From: a bacterium
GTDB lineage: Bacteria; Zhuqueibacterota; QNDG01; DTFT01
Direction: 5' to 3'
Length of the DNA: 58,029 nt
NCBI GenBank assembly: GCA_030372965.1
Contig: JAUCQC010000170.1
Coordinates: 1 to 58,029, forward strand
This document shows, in pieces, positions 8,535 through 19,297 of the stretch. Below the pieces are notes generated by a model that was given only the letters and a program-made list of their open reading frames with translations, was not told the origin of the DNA and ran no database searches. How positions within the stretch are numbered: position 1 is the first letter of the stretch; every line of letters begins with the position of its first letter. The position numbers and the translations under genes were made by a program.

Positions 8535-9680
8535 ATGCCCTCATCGGATCCGGATCGTTCCACGGGCAGAAAAATAATGGTCGTGGTCGGTACCCGGCCC
8601 GAAGCCATCAAGCTGGCGCCCGTCATCCTCGAGCTGAAAAAGCGGCCCGCTTTCAAGACTTTTGTCGTGGCCACTGCCCAGCACCGCGAAATGCTCGACC
8701 AGGTCCTGGAGATCTTCCGCATCAAACCGGACGCGGACCTCGATCTGATGACGCCCAACCAGACCCTGTTCGATGTGACCGGACGCGCGGTGAAGGCCTT
8801 CGAGGCGGTGCTGAACGAGGTCCGGCCCGACTGCGTGCTCGTTCAGGGCGACACGACCACGGCCTTTGTCGGCGCGCTTGCCGCGTTCTATCACAAGGCG
8901 GCTGTCGGCCACGTCGAAGCCGGCCTCCGGACCGGGAACAAGTATTTCCCGTTCCCCGAGGAGGTCAACCGCAAAATGGTCACGGCCATCGCGGATTATC
9001 ATTTCGCGCCGACCGAATCGAACCGCCGCAATCTGCTGGCCGAGGGCGTGCCGGACGCCGCGATCACGGTGACCGGGAACACGGTGATCGACGCCCTGCT
9101 CATGACCGTGGAGCCGGATTTCTCGCCCAAGGGATTCACTTTGCCCAGGCACCAGGGTCTGATTCTCGTCACGGCGCACCGCAGGGAGAATTTCGGCGAG
9201 CCGCTGGAAGCCGTCTTGCACGCCGTCCGCGACCTGGCCGGCCTGTATCCGCATCATTTGTTCGTGTATCCTGTGCACATGAACCGGAACGTGCAGAAGC
9301 CCGCGAACGCCATTCTCTCCAAAATCGACAATGTGATGCTCCTGCCGCCCCTCGATTACCGGACCTTCTCCAATCTCATGGCCATGTCCACGATCGTGCT
9401 GACCGATTCCGGCGGCATTCAGGAGGAGGCGCCGTCCCTCGGAAAGCCCGTGCTGGTGCTGAGGAACGAGACGGAGCGGCCCGAGGCCGTGGAAGCCGGA
9501 ACCGTCATGCTGGTCGGGCCGGACCGGGAGCGCATTGTCCGGGAGGTGCGGCGCCTGCTGGACGACCGGGACGCCTACGACCGGATGGCGCGCGCGGTGA
9601 ACCCCTACGGCGACGGCAAGGCGTCCGTGCGCATCGCGGATTTTCTGGAAAAGAGAATGGAACAGGGATTGAACGCATGA
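8535..9680 (+). CDS. wecB: UDP-N-acetylglucosamine 2-epimerase (non-hydrolysing)
   Basis: This 381-residue cytosolic enzyme interconverts UDP-GlcNAc and UDP-ManNAc, supplying ManNAc-type sugars for cell-surface polysaccharides. The family landmarks are all present: VVGTRPEAIKLAP (about 17-29), VQGDTTT, GHVEAGLRTGNKYFPFPEE, THRREN and DSGGIQEEAPSLGKPVLVLR. Length is normal. AGGAG stands upstream of ATG 8535. The gene follows the TPR lipoprotein after a hairpin and may share its transcript. No other surface-polysaccharide genes are adjacent. The stop codon falls in a GGATTGAACGCATGA sequence related to the repeat just downstream. Confidence 0.95.
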   Translation: MPSSDPDRSTGRKIMVVVGTRPEAIKLAPVILELKKRPAFKTFVVATAQHREMLDQVLEIFRIKPDADLDLMTPNQTLFDVTGRAVKAFEAVLNEVRPDCVLVQGDTTTAFVGALAAFYHKAAVGHVEAGLRTGNKYFPFPEEVNRKMVTAIADYHFAPTESNRRNLLAEGVPDAAITVTGNTVIDALLMTVEPDFSPKGFTLPRHQGLILVTAHRRENFGEPLEAVLHAVRDLAGLYPHHLFVYPVHMNRNVQKPANAILSKIDNVMLLPPLDYRTFSNLMAMSTIVLTDSGGIQEEAPSLGKPVLVLRNETERPEAVEAGTVMLVGPDRERIVREVRRLLDDRDAYDRMARAVNPYGDGKASVRIADFLEKRMEQGLNA

Positions 9681-9728
9681 AGAAAGAGCGGAACACGGAT
9701 TGAACGGATGAAACGGATCTGCGCGGAT
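9662..9728 (+). repeat. Interspersed ACACGGATTGA-type repeat, copy 2 with a partial tandem copy
   Basis: A partial unit (ACAGGGATTGAACGCATGAAG, 9662-9682) overlaps the wecB stop. A fuller unit (ACACGGATTGAACGGATGAAA, then CGGATCTGCGCGGAT) follows at 9693-9728. It matches the copy at 5246. Confidence 0.6.
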
Positions 9729-9768
9729 AAAGATGGATGAATAGGGTAATGCACTGATTTTAAGGCGT

Positions 9769-9798
9769 GTCATCCCCGCGAACGCGGGGACCCAGGGG
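9769..9798 (+). repeat. Palindromic GTCATCCCCGCG intergenic repeat
   Basis: CCCCGCG (9774-9780) pairs with CGCGGGG (9783-9789) across an AA loop, within GTCATCCCCGCG...GGGACCCAGG. This type of interspersed palindrome is widespread in bacterial intergenic DNA. It lies where the ORF track places the first codons of the next gene. Confidence 0.6.
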
Positions 9799-9811
9799 AT
9801 GGGGGAAGTGC

Positions 9812-11089
9812 TTGTCATCCAATTCAGGATATGCGAAGAGCTTAAACCTCGTTTTTCTTTCTCTCATGTCTCTGTCGTCGACTCCTCTTTTGTCTCAGGA
9901 ACGATCAACTTCCTTTATTCCAATCCGCAATTTCGTCTATCAACTGCAGGATGTGGATTTCTCGGCCATGGGACAGGCCGGATTCAATCTGGCGATTATC
10001 GATTATTCAGCGGATGGAACGGATCAAGCGGCTTTTTCCCGGGGTCGGGTCGATTCACTCAGAAGCGCCCCTGCGGGTCCGTCCATCGTTCTTGCCTACC
10101 TCAGCATAGGTGAGGCCGAGGACTACCGTTTCTACTGGCAGGCCGGATGGACACCCGGAAATCCGTCCTGGCTGGGCCGCGAGAACCCGGACTGGGAGGG
10201 GAATTACCGCGTCGCGTACTGGGATTCCGGCTGGCGGGACATCGTCCTGCGGTATCTGGAGAAAATACAGGACGCCGGGTTCGACGGCGTGTACTGCGAT
10301 CTGGTCGATCAGTACGAATACTTCATGGAAAGGGGAAGATCCACGGCAGCGGAGGAAATGGCGGATCTGGTCGCGGCCATACGGGAGGCCGGCAGGATCC
10401 GCGATCCCGATTTCCTGGTTTTCGTGCAGAACGCGTCCGAATTACCGGGCCTGGTCCCTTCGTATCTCGAGACCGTGGACGGCATAGGCCAGGAGGACAT
10501 CTATTACGGGTATGAGAGGGATGGAGTCGCGACGCCGTCCGAAGTGACGTCCCGGCTGGAAGCCAGCCTGGCCGTTTTCCGGGACGCCGGAAAGACAGTG
10601 TTGACCGTGGATTACCCGTTTTCTCTCAGTGAAAACCGGCCCCACTTCGATTCATCCACGCGGTTGAAAATCGACCGGGCTTACGAGCGCTCCGCCTCCA
10701 ATGGATTCATCCCCTACTGCACGGTCCGAGAACTGAACTACATGACCGTGAATCCGGGGCATGAGCCGTCCGCGGTCCGGAATCCGGAAGCGTCCGTTTC
10801 TCCGCGTCCGGAGAGTCCAGCCCTGTTTCCCAATTTTCCAAATCCATTCAACGGCGGCACCGTCATCCCGGTTTCCTTGTCCCGGCCCGTTCGCGCGACC
10901 CTGTCCGTGTTTGACGTCCGCGGAGCAGAGACGGTCCGGATTCACCAAGGAACGGTCCGTGCCGGCCGAACGGAATTCCTTTGGGACGGGAACGGCGCTG
11001 ACGGCGGGCCCGCGTCGAGCGGTGTGTATTTCGCGGTGCTGGAAACGGCGGGGAATAGGGAGACGGTCAAATTGCTGCTGGTACGGTGA
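9812..11089 (+). CDS. Secreted GH114-like (TM1410/MJ1477-type) glycosidase with sorting domain
   Basis: Residues about 35-320 resemble the TM1410/MJ1477 family of (beta/alpha)8 proteins related to endo-alpha-1,4-polygalactosaminidases. Landmarks are IVLAYLSIGEAEDYR, GFDGVYCDLVDQYEYF (a likely catalytic Asp region) and VDGIGQEDIYYG. A hydrophobic leader (LNLVFLSLMSLSSTPLLSQ) indicates export, and the C-terminus is a sorting module (NFPNPFNGGTVIP to VKLLLVR). The start is uncertain. The ORF track uses GTG 9767, but that sits in an intergenic palindrome. TTG 9812 with GGGGGAAG upstream gives a plausible signal peptide, and ATG 9866 would remove most of it. The substrate is probably an exopolysaccharide, not determinable here. 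Confidence 0.8.
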   Translation: MSSNSGYAKSLNLVFLSLMSLSSTPLLSQERSTSFIPIRNFVYQLQDVDFSAMGQAGFNLAIIDYSADGTDQAAFSRGRVDSLRSAPAGPSIVLAYLSIGEAEDYRFYWQAGWTPGNPSWLGRENPDWEGNYRVAYWDSGWRDIVLRYLEKIQDAGFDGVYCDLVDQYEYFMERGRSTAAEEMADLVAAIREAGRIRDPDFLVFVQNASELPGLVPSYLETVDGIGQEDIYYGYERDGVATPSEVTSRLEASLAVFRDAGKTVLTVDYPFSLSENRPHFDSSTRLKIDRAYERSASNGFIPYCTVRELNYMTVNPGHEPSAVRNPEASVSPRPESPALFPNFPNPFNGGTVIPVSLSRPVRATLSVFDVRGAETVRIHQGTVRAGRTEFLWDGNGADGGPASSGVYFAVLETAGNRETVKLLLVR

Positions 11090-11165
11090 AAATCCCCCTG
11101 TAGTCCCCCTTTTTCAAAGGGGGACAGGAGAAATCCCCCCTGACCCCCCTTCTTCGAAGCCTTCA
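11090..11165 (+). repeat. C-rich repeat with hairpin between convergent genes
   Basis: Repeats of the AATCCCCC type occur twice, and CCCCCTTT (11105-11112) pairs with AAAGGGGG (11116-11123). The element separates the convergent GH114-like and GH5 genes and may end transcription in either direction, though no clean U tract is seen. Confidence 0.55.
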
Positions 11166-11212
11166 ATAATTCGGGAATCCATTCGCTTGGTCCCGCTCCG
11201 CGGGAGGGGGAA

Positions 11213-13165
11213 TTATTTTATAAGCACCATTCTTCGGTTAGCGACGCGGCCGGCGCTTTCGATGCGGCAGATGTAAATGCCGGATGGAAGGGGCACTCCG
11301 TCCCGGCCGCGGCCGTTCCACTCCATTTTCTGAATTCCGGGCGCTTTAATCATGCGTTCCATCCGGAACAGCTCCGTGCCCCGAAGGTCGAAAACGAGGA
11401 CGGTCACGGGGCCGGGCCTGTCCGTGCGGAAGGAGAGAGTCGTCGAGGGGTTGAAGGGATTGGGATAATTGGGAAGCAGTCCAAAACGCCCCGGAACATC
11501 CCCCGCCACGCGCACCGCATTCGCGTCCGGATCCGAAATGCGGATGTCGTCCAGATCCAGCTGGACCCCCTCCAGCGGTCCGTGTTCCGCGACAATGGCC
11601 AGCCGGTCCACGGCCGTCCAGTCGAAAAGCCCCTCCGGATTGTACCACCGATCATTGTCCCACGAGCCGTGCTCCGTGAAATCCCGGAGCGCCACCCGGA
11701 TGTTCTGCCAGTCGCCGGTCCAGTCCAGATCGGGAGGGCCGAGCGTGGTCCGGATGCGCCAGGGGTGGTCGTCCGGGTCTCCGGTTTTCGTGTCCTCGAA
11801 ACGCGCGTCTACGCGTGTGTCCGGGTCGCTGCACCTCGCCCACAGGTTCAGCTCGAAGCCCCGCTCGACCAGTACGGACAGGTCCCGGGCTCCGGAAAAA
11901 CGGAAGGCGACGTTCCCGTAACGGTCGAAATCCGAGATCGTCAGGCAGAAGGACCCCGCGCGCGGGCTGTCTTCGCTGTACCAGTCCGCGGTTCCCGCGC
12001 TGTGCCAGCCCGCGTCGAGCAGCCCGCTGCCGATGAAATCGTCGTAGAGCGTGAAACCGACGGTGTCCGGAGACAGGGACGGTTCCCGCTGGGGAGGAGG
12101 CGTGAGGCCCAGGGCCGCGGCCATGGCCGTGTCCACGTCCGTCTCCACGTTTCCCGGTGTGCCGGGCTCGAACATGCCGAATCCGCCGTTGTAATCCCAC
12201 AGGCTCCAGGCGATACCTTTCTCCTCCAGGTATCCCCGGACCACCGCATGCCACCGGGCGCGGTCCGCGGACGTCGAATGGATCTGGTAGGCGCCGAACT
12301 CGCCGCACCACAGCGGCACATTCCGCTGGTTTTTAAAGCGGACCGCGATGTCGATCAGGGAACGGACATGGGCCGCGTTTCCCTGCCGCGGGTAGTCGTT
12401 GTAGGTGTCCTGCCACCACGTGCCAATCAGGGACGCGGGCAGGCCAGGCATGCGCGATGCATCATAGGGATAGGGAATGCCCGCGATGTCCGCGCCCGAC
12501 GGATCCGTCCAGGACGCGCCCTGGTGCGTGAACAGGAAGGGATCATAGAAGTGGAAGGTATAAATCAGGTTCGTGTCCGCGTACGCGGGGATGAGGCTGA
12601 GATTGTTGTAGCCGTTCCATCCCGCCCCGCCGACCACGATGGTGTGGAGCGGATCCTCCAGCCGGATGGCGTCAATGACCCTGCCCTGCATGGCGTTCCA
12701 CACCGCGTCCGATATCCCGTGCGGCTCGTTCTGCACTTCGTAATGCACGAGGCCGGAGCGGTTCCGGAAGTGACGGGCGACCTGCGTCCAGGACGCGAGC
12801 AGGACCGGCTCAATGGCGGGGTCGGTGTCCACGGCCGGGTCGAAGGTGTGGTTGTCGATGATGAGGTTCAGGCCCGCGGCCTCGGCCCGGTCGACGGCCA
12901 TGTCGAGGAACCGGAGAAAGAGGGGGTCTAGTTCGTAAGCGGGGGCGGATCCCGCCATGTTCAGCAGATCGACCGGCAGGCGCACGTGGTCGCATCCCAG
13001 GTTCCGGATGGCGTTGAAGTCGTCCTGCGTGAAGCGGTTGACGTGGATCTCGCTCGCGGAGGACCGCTGGAACCAGTCCGCGAGATTCACGCCCCGGCGG
13101 AAGGGAAGGTCCCGGCCGGAGGCCGAGGCCGCGGCGAGGAACAGCAGCAGGATCGTCTTTTTCAT
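11213..13165 (-). CDS. Secreted glycoside hydrolase family 5 with CBM-like and sorting domains
   Basis: This is a 650-residue secreted endoglucanase-like enzyme. Signal peptide 1-17 is followed by a GH5 barrel (about 20-345). The acid/base Glu147 lies in VQNEPHG and the nucleophile Glu289 in WCGEFGAY, with the conserved RLP (62-64) and FHFYDP (205-210) segments also present. Residues about 365-560 form a jelly-roll-like region resembling CBM11-type modules (DDIRISDPD at its end). The C-terminus is a sorting module (NYPNPFNPSTTLSF to RMVLIK). It should cleave beta-linked glucans or mannans outside the cell; the precise substrate is unknown. A strong promoter lies just upstream. It converges on the GH114-like gene. 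Confidence 0.93.
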   Translation of the reverse strand: MKKTILLLFLAAASASGRDLPFRRGVNLADWFQRSSASEIHVNRFTQDDFNAIRNLGCDHVRLPVDLLNMAGSAPAYELDPLFLRFLDMAVDRAEAAGLNLIIDNHTFDPAVDTDPAIEPVLLASWTQVARHFRNRSGLVHYEVQNEPHGISDAVWNAMQGRVIDAIRLEDPLHTIVVGGAGWNGYNNLSLIPAYADTNLIYTFHFYDPFLFTHQGASWTDPSGADIAGIPYPYDASRMPGLPASLIGTWWQDTYNDYPRQGNAAHVRSLIDIAVRFKNQRNVPLWCGEFGAYQIHSTSADRARWHAVVRGYLEEKGIAWSLWDYNGGFGMFEPGTPGNVETDVDTAMAAALGLTPPPQREPSLSPDTVGFTLYDDFIGSGLLDAGWHSAGTADWYSEDSPRAGSFCLTISDFDRYGNVAFRFSGARDLSVLVERGFELNLWARCSDPDTRVDARFEDTKTGDPDDHPWRIRTTLGPPDLDWTGDWQNIRVALRDFTEHGSWDNDRWYNPEGLFDWTAVDRLAIVAEHGPLEGVQLDLDDIRISDPDANAVRVAGDVPGRFGLLPNYPNPFNPSTTLSFRTDRPGPVTVLVFDLRGTELFRMERMIKAPGIQKMEWNGRGRDGVPLPSGIYICRIESAGRVANRRMVLIK

Positions 13166-13191
13166 GACGGCTCCTTTGCCGGATTGAAGTA

Positions 13192-13220
13192 ATTATTCTG
13201 CGATGGACAGCTGATATCAA
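13192..13220 (-). promoter_or_regulatory. Sigma70-type promoter of the GH5 gene
   Basis: On the minus strand TTGATA (13220-13215), a 17-base spacer and AATAAT (13197-13192) lie 27 bp before the GH5 start codon. Confidence 0.6.
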
Positions 13221-13221
13221 T

Positions 13222-13258
13222 CGTTCGAACGTTGACACGTTTGCACGTTCCAACGTCC
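13222..13258 (+). repeat. ACGTT-rich interspersed repeat, copy 1
   Basis: CGTTCGAACGTTGACACGTT continues into TTGCACGTTCCAACGTC. The core AACGTTGACACGTTTG and CACGTTCCAACGT closely match the palindromic element at 25071-25119. A looser run of ACGTGCA/GCGTT words follows at 13302-13338. Confidence 0.6.
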
Positions 13259-13343
13259 CTTCCCCCCGAAACCCGGGATGCCGTCCGAATACCGGTGCTT
13301 TTTAAACGTGCATGCGTTCATGCGTGTGGACGTGCAACCGTGT

Positions 13344-15065
13344 CTATTGTTTCCCCTCCTTCCCCTTCCCGTGACGCTTGCCCGTGTACAGGAACCGCTT
13401 GATCTTATGGGTCGGCGTTTTCTCGAAAGGCTCGGGGTGTTCGACGATGCGCGTGATCCTGGAGAACTTGGACACGCTCGCGTTGACCCTGTGGCGCATC
13501 GCCTCCAGCCTCTCGCGCACGGCGTGGCCGATCTGCTCCTTCGTCAGGCCGAGGGCCTCGAGTTCGCGGTGCAGGAACTCGTAGTTCGGGTGCACGGCCG
13601 CGACCAGCTTCCCCTCCTCCTCGTAGACCAGGGACTCCGTGACCTCTTCCGACCGGTTCAGAACGGACTCGATTTCCTCGGGGTAGATGTTCTCGCCGTT
13701 GGGCCCGATGATCGTGTTTTTCGCGCGGCCCATGATGTACAGATACCCGTCCTTGTCCAATTTGCCCAGGTCCCCGGTCCGGAACCAGCCGTCCGGAGAC
13801 AGCACTTCGGCCGTGCGCGCGGGGTCGCGGTAATAGCCGGCCATGACATTGTCGCCGCGGACGTAGATCTCGCCCTCGCCGGTTTCCGGGTCCTGGTGTT
13901 CGAGGCGGATCTCCACGCCGGGGATGACGGGGCCGGTGGAGCGGAAACGGGTCAGCCGCGGCGTGCACCCGGCGACCATGGGCGACGTCTCGGTGAGGCC
14001 GTAGCCGATGGCGTAGGGGAATCCGCCCTCGCGCAGGAAGCGTTCCGTGTCCTCCGACACCTTGGCGCCGCCGATGCCGTAGAAATGCAGTTTTCCCCCG
14101 AACGTCCGGTACACTTTTTTGGCGGCCGCGCGGTGGAGGATGCGGCGCGTAAACGGCACCTTCATCAGGCCCCGCATCAGGCCGTTGGCCGACAGCTTGG
14201 GAAGAACGCTGTTCTTGTACACCTTCTCCATGATCAGGGGAACCGTGAGCATGACCGTGGGCCGGACGGTTTCGAGCGCCGGCATCAGGACGCGCGCCAC
14301 GGGCGGTTTGTCGAGATAATGCACGCAGGCGCCCTTGGCCAGCGGGATCAGGAACCCGATGGTGAATTCGTAGCAGTGGGAGAGGGGCAGGATGGAGAGG
14401 AACCGGTCCTCCTCCGTGACGCGCTGGATCTCGAGCGTGGCCAGCGTGTCGAAGACGAAGTTGCGGTGCGTCAGCACCACGCCCTTCGAGTGGCCCGTGG
14501 TGCCGGACGTGTAGATGATTGCGGCCGTGTCCTCCTCCCGGACCGGACGGGAAGCCCAGCTCAGGTCGTCCCGGGCGCCGTCCGGCGTCCGGTCCAGCCC
14601 GTCCGAACCGGGCAGGGCCGCCACCGCCTCGGCGGTCGATCCGTCCGGGATCCGCACGAATCCCTCCATGCGGACGCGTATCGGGCAGGACAAACCGCCG
14701 TCGCCCTCCGCCTTGGCGAACTGTTTCTGCGAGACGATCAGAACCCGGGCCTCGGAATGCGCCAGGATGGTCCGTATCTCGTCGGTGTGAAAATCGGGAA
14801 GGATGGGGACCGCGATCGCGCCGAGCGAAGTGACCGCGAAATGCGCGATGCCCCATTCGGGCCTGTTCTCCGAAAGGATGGCGACGCGGTCTCCGGCGGA
14901 CACGCCCAGGGCCGAGAGCCCGGCCGAGAGGGCGCCGACGCGGCCGCCGAATTCACGGTAGGTGACCGGTGTCCCCCCGACCCAGCAGACCGCGGGTCTT
15001 TCACCGTAAGTCTCGATGGTCCGCCGGAGCAGGGCCGGGAGCGTTTTCTTTTCAATCGGCTTCAA
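13344..15065 (-). CDS. Long-chain acyl-CoA synthetase (AMP-binding)
   Basis: This 573-residue adenylate-forming enzyme, FadD15-like, activates fatty acids with ATP and CoA at the membrane face. Motifs are IIYTSGTTGHSKGVVLTHRN (P-loop-like AMP-binding motif), YGLTETSP, WFRTGDLGKLDKDGYLYIMG and a C-terminal KFSRI...TPTHKIKR segment carrying the adenylation lysine. The ORF track extends to 15224, but the added residues are GC-rich filler. On the minus strand AGGAG sits six bases before a TTG at 15065 that begins just ahead of the conserved KTLPALLRRTIE segment, so I use that start. It is the most downstream gene in a minus-strand run with YciO, GcvH, AccBC and EF-P. The TTG start is inferred. 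Confidence 0.92.
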   Translation of the reverse strand: MKPIEKKTLPALLRRTIETYGERPAVCWVGGTPVTYREFGGRVGALSAGLSALGVSAGDRVAILSENRPEWGIAHFAVTSLGAIAVPILPDFHTDEIRTILAHSEARVLIVSQKQFAKAEGDGGLSCPIRVRMEGFVRIPDGSTAEAVAALPGSDGLDRTPDGARDDLSWASRPVREEDTAAIIYTSGTTGHSKGVVLTHRNFVFDTLATLEIQRVTEEDRFLSILPLSHCYEFTIGFLIPLAKGACVHYLDKPPVARVLMPALETVRPTVMLTVPLIMEKVYKNSVLPKLSANGLMRGLMKVPFTRRILHRAAAKKVYRTFGGKLHFYGIGGAKVSEDTERFLREGGFPYAIGYGLTETSPMVAGCTPRLTRFRSTGPVIPGVEIRLEHQDPETGEGEIYVRGDNVMAGYYRDPARTAEVLSPDGWFRTGDLGKLDKDGYLYIMGRAKNTIIGPNGENIYPEEIESVLNRSEEVTESLVYEEEGKLVAAVHPNYEFLHRELEALGLTKEQIGHAVRERLEAMRHRVNASVSKFSRITRIVEHPEPFEKTPTHKIKRFLYTGKRHGKGKEGKQ

Positions 15066-15180
15066 TGAAGTCTCCTCTCTTGTCAGTCCGGCGGCGCCCG
15101 GCCGCGTTTTCAGCCGCCCTGTCCCACGGTCCGGCCGCCTCCCGTCCGCCGGCGCGGATGAAAAAACACGCGCGCGGGAT

Positions 15181-15801
15181 TCATTCGAAATCCGCGGGAT
15201 CGCCCTCTCCGCGGCGGAGCACACGATAGGGAAATTCCATGAGGTTCACGACCGTGGTGGGCCGCGACCCGGTCCAACCGCCGTCGACGATCAGGTCCAC
15301 CCGGCCGTTGAGACGCCGGAGGATTTCGTCCGGATCCGCGAGCGGATCCTCGTCCGGCGGCAGGATGAGCGTGGTCGTCAGCATGGGCTCGTTGAGCGCC
15401 GCGAGAATGGCGCGCGCGATGCGGTGGGTGGGCACGCGGAGGCCGATGGTTTTCCGCTTGGGGTGGACGCACCGGCGGGGCACTTCGCGGGTGGCCTGCA
15501 GGATGAACGTGTACTGCCCCGGGGTATGGGCCTTGAGCAGGCGGTACACGGGCGTGTCGAACACGGCATACAGAGAAACCTCGGACAGGTCGCGGCACAG
15601 GAGCGTGAAGTTGTGATGGGCGTCCACCTGGCGGATCTGGCAGATCCGGTCATGGGCCGATTTGTCCCCGAGGTGACAGCCCAGCGCGTATCCCGAGTCC
15701 GTCGGATACGCCACGACGCCGCCTTCGCGGATCGCGTCGACGCACCGGGTGATCAGCCGACTCTGGGGGTTCTCCGGATGAATTTGGATGACGTCGGTCA
15801 T
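15181..15801 (-). CDS. YciO-type Sua5/YrdC family protein
   Basis: This is a 206-residue member of the Sua5/YciO/YrdC family, whose core enzymes make threonylcarbamoyl-AMP for tRNA t6A modification. Length and motifs fit the YciO branch: VAYPTDSGYALGC near the N-terminus, RICQIRQVD, HNFTLLCRDLSEVS, the nucleotide-loop motif KRKTIGLRVP and LTTTLILP. YciO proteins have weaker or uncertain t6A activity than YrdC, so the role may be redundant or different. It lies on the minus strand between gcvH and the acyl-CoA ligase, separated from gcvH by 225 bp of GC-rich DNA in which I see no gene. Confidence 0.9.
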   Translation of the reverse strand: MTDVIQIHPENPQSRLITRCVDAIREGGVVAYPTDSGYALGCHLGDKSAHDRICQIRQVDAHHNFTLLCRDLSEVSLYAVFDTPVYRLLKAHTPGQYTFILQATREVPRRCVHPKRKTIGLRVPTHRIARAILAALNEPMLTTTLILPPDEDPLADPDEILRRLNGRVDLIVDGGWTGSRPTTVVNLMEFPYRVLRRGEGDPADFE

Positions 15802-16026
15802 GGTTCGCGGAAATACGCCGTTTCCGGACGGTCGCCTCCCCTCCGGCGGATCGCCCGGCGAAACGCGACCTCCTCGCGCGATCGGTGCCGGAGAAAGCGG
15901 GGTTCTCCGGATCTCCGCGGCCGCGGTGAGCGCCGCCGGAGCCCCCGCCGGCGAAAGGGGATTCCCGGTTTCGCGCGGCGGCGGGGGGGCGGAACGGCCC
16001 GTGCCAGATGCCCCGGGCCGGAACGG

Positions 16027-16404
16027 TCAGCCGATCAGCTTCCTGTAATCCGCGGCCTGCATGAGGCCGTCCCACTGGCCCTTGTCGGACAGCCGGATTT
16101 TAAGGATCCAGCCCTTTCCGTACGGATCCTGGTTCACGGTCTGGGGCGCGCTTTCGAGCGCCTTGTTCACCTCGACCACTTCGCCGGAAAGCGGGGCGAA
16201 CAGGTCCGAAACCGCCTTGACCGCCTCGATGGACGCGCACGATTTCCCCTGCTCGGTCTTCTTGCCGGGGGCCGGCATTTCGACGAAGACAATGTCCCCG
16301 AGCTCGGATTGGGCGTAGTCGGTGATGCCGACCACGGCGTCGCCGCCCTCAAGGCGGGCCCACTCGTGTTCCTTGGTGTAGCGGAGGTCTTCAGGTACGT
16401 TCAT
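16027..16404 (-). CDS. gcvH: Glycine cleavage system H protein
   Basis: This 125-residue lipoyl carrier shuttles the aminomethyl intermediate between P, T and L proteins. The lipoylation site is Lys63 in SIEAVKAVSDL, with the typical start RYTKEHEWARLEG and end WILKIRL. The ORF track starts at 16431, but AAGGA lies seven bases before the ATG at 16404, which begins the conserved N-terminus. It sits downstream of accC by 55 bp, far from gcvPA (5.4 kb), so the glycine cleavage genes are dispersed. GcvH can also serve as a lipoyl donor, which would fit placement beside acetyl-CoA carboxylase genes; that link is inference. Confidence 0.96.
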   Translation of the reverse strand: MNVPEDLRYTKEHEWARLEGGDAVVGITDYAQSELGDIVFVEMPAPGKKTEQGKSCASIEAVKAVSDLFAPLSGEVVEVNKALESAPQTVNQDPYGKGWILKIRLSDKGQWDGLMQAADYRKLIG

Positions 16405-16459
16405 GGGATCGTCCTTCGATAATGGGGTCATGCCGGCTGGACGGGCGGCCGCCGCGTCT

Positions 16460-17824
<1,365 letters not shown>

Positions 17825-17835
17825 GGCCGGGGGCC

Positions 17836-18327
<492 letters not shown>

Positions 18328-18350
18328 GATCGTTCCCCCGGAAGTCAGGG

Positions 18351-18911
18351 TTATTTCACCCGTTCCACGTAAATGCCGGTGCGGGTGTCGACTTTGATGA
18401 CCGTCCCCTCCGAAAGGAAGAGCGGAACCTGAACCACGGCGCCCGATTCGACGGTGGCCGGCTTGGTGGCGCCGGAAACCGTGTCGCCCTTGAGGCCGGG
18501 GTCGGTTTTCACGATCTTGAGATCCACGAAATTGGGGATGTTCACGCCGATGGGCGTGTCGCCGTGGTACACGATTTCGACTTCAAGGTTTTCCTTCATG
18601 TAGATGTGGCCGTCCCCGACCACGTCCTCGGTGAGCGTGACCTGATCGTAGGTGACGGAGTCCATGAAGGTGTAGTCCCGGTCGCTTTTATAGAGGAACT
18701 GGAAGGTCCTCGTCTCGAGACGGACGTCCTCGACCTTGTCGCCCGACCGGAAGGTCTTGTCGAGCACGCGGCCGGTTTTGACGTTCTTGATGCGCGTCCG
18801 GACAAAGGCCCCGCCCTTGCCGGGTTTGACGTGCTGGAACTCGACGATGCTGTAGAGATCGCCCTCCAGGAGCATGACCAGACCGTTACGGAATTCGGAA
18901 GTGGAGACCAT
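18351..18911 (-). CDS. efp: Elongation factor P
   Basis: This 186-residue, three-domain translation factor rescues ribosomes stalled at polyproline stretches. Lys32 at the tip of the first-domain loop (VKPGKGGAF) is the residue that is modified in many bacteria; no modification enzyme is visible in the window. The C-terminal signature [24 protein letters not shown] is intact. AAGGAA precedes the ATG, and a near-consensus promoter lies about 45 bp upstream. It is the first gene of the efp-accB-accC-gcvH run. Confidence 0.97.
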   Translation of the reverse strand: MVSTSEFRNGLVMLLEGDLYSIVEFQHVKPGKGGAFVRTRIKNVKTGRVLDKTFRSGDKVEDVRLETRTFQFLYKSDRDYTFMDSVTYDQVTLTEDVVGDGHIYMKENLEVEIVYHGDTPIGVNIPNFVDLKIVKTDPGLKGDTVSGATKPATVESGAVVQVPLFLSEGTVIKVDTRTGIYVERVK

Positions 18912-18956
18912 ATTTTCCTTTCGTCAGAGAAATAACCCTCAGGGAACAGACCAGCC

Positions 18957-18985
18957 AATATAAAGGATAAACAGTGAAATGTCAA
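18957..18985 (-). promoter_or_regulatory. Sigma70-type promoter of the efp-acc operon
   Basis: On the minus strand TTGACA (18985-18980), a 17-base spacer and TATATT (18962-18957) form a near-consensus promoter, leaving a leader of about 40 bases before efp. Confidence 0.8.
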
Positions 18986-19297
18986 TGAAAAGGTGGGTTT
19001 TTACACTAGTTTTACATAAAAACGAGGGTTTTCAGCGAAATATTGAGGCTATTTTTTCATGATTATCGTGGGAAATTGAATGTGTCCTTTTTTTTGCGCC
19101 TAGGCGTGTAAGTGCATATATTTTTTGGATTAATTGTGTTTTTTCCCGAAGGTTTACGTTTTCGACCGCTTATGGGGAAATTCTTAAACCCATCATTCAG
19201 CCCCGTCAGGCCAAAATACAGGCCGGGCTTTCGGAAAACCGAACAGTTTCCGGCTCCCTTGATATATCACCGGAATGCGGGCCCCCAGATAAACCAT
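18986..19297. other. AT-rich divergent intergenic region without a recognisable gene
   Basis: This stretch between the efp promoter and the DUF2085 promoter is much more AT-rich than its surroundings. It has T-runs and a perfect ten-base palindrome CGCCTAGGCG at 19097-19106. The long ORF reading through it (from 19112) has no coding character. I see no RNA gene. Confidence 0.5.

Noticed and set aside
13278-15068. 596-residue plus-strand ORF over the acyl-CoA ligase
   Set aside because: Shadow; the minus strand has complete AMP-binding motifs.
15802-16026. Possible small gene between yciO-like and gcvH
   Set aside because: Several overlapping ORFs exist only because the DNA is GC-rich; no ribosome site or domain is visible.
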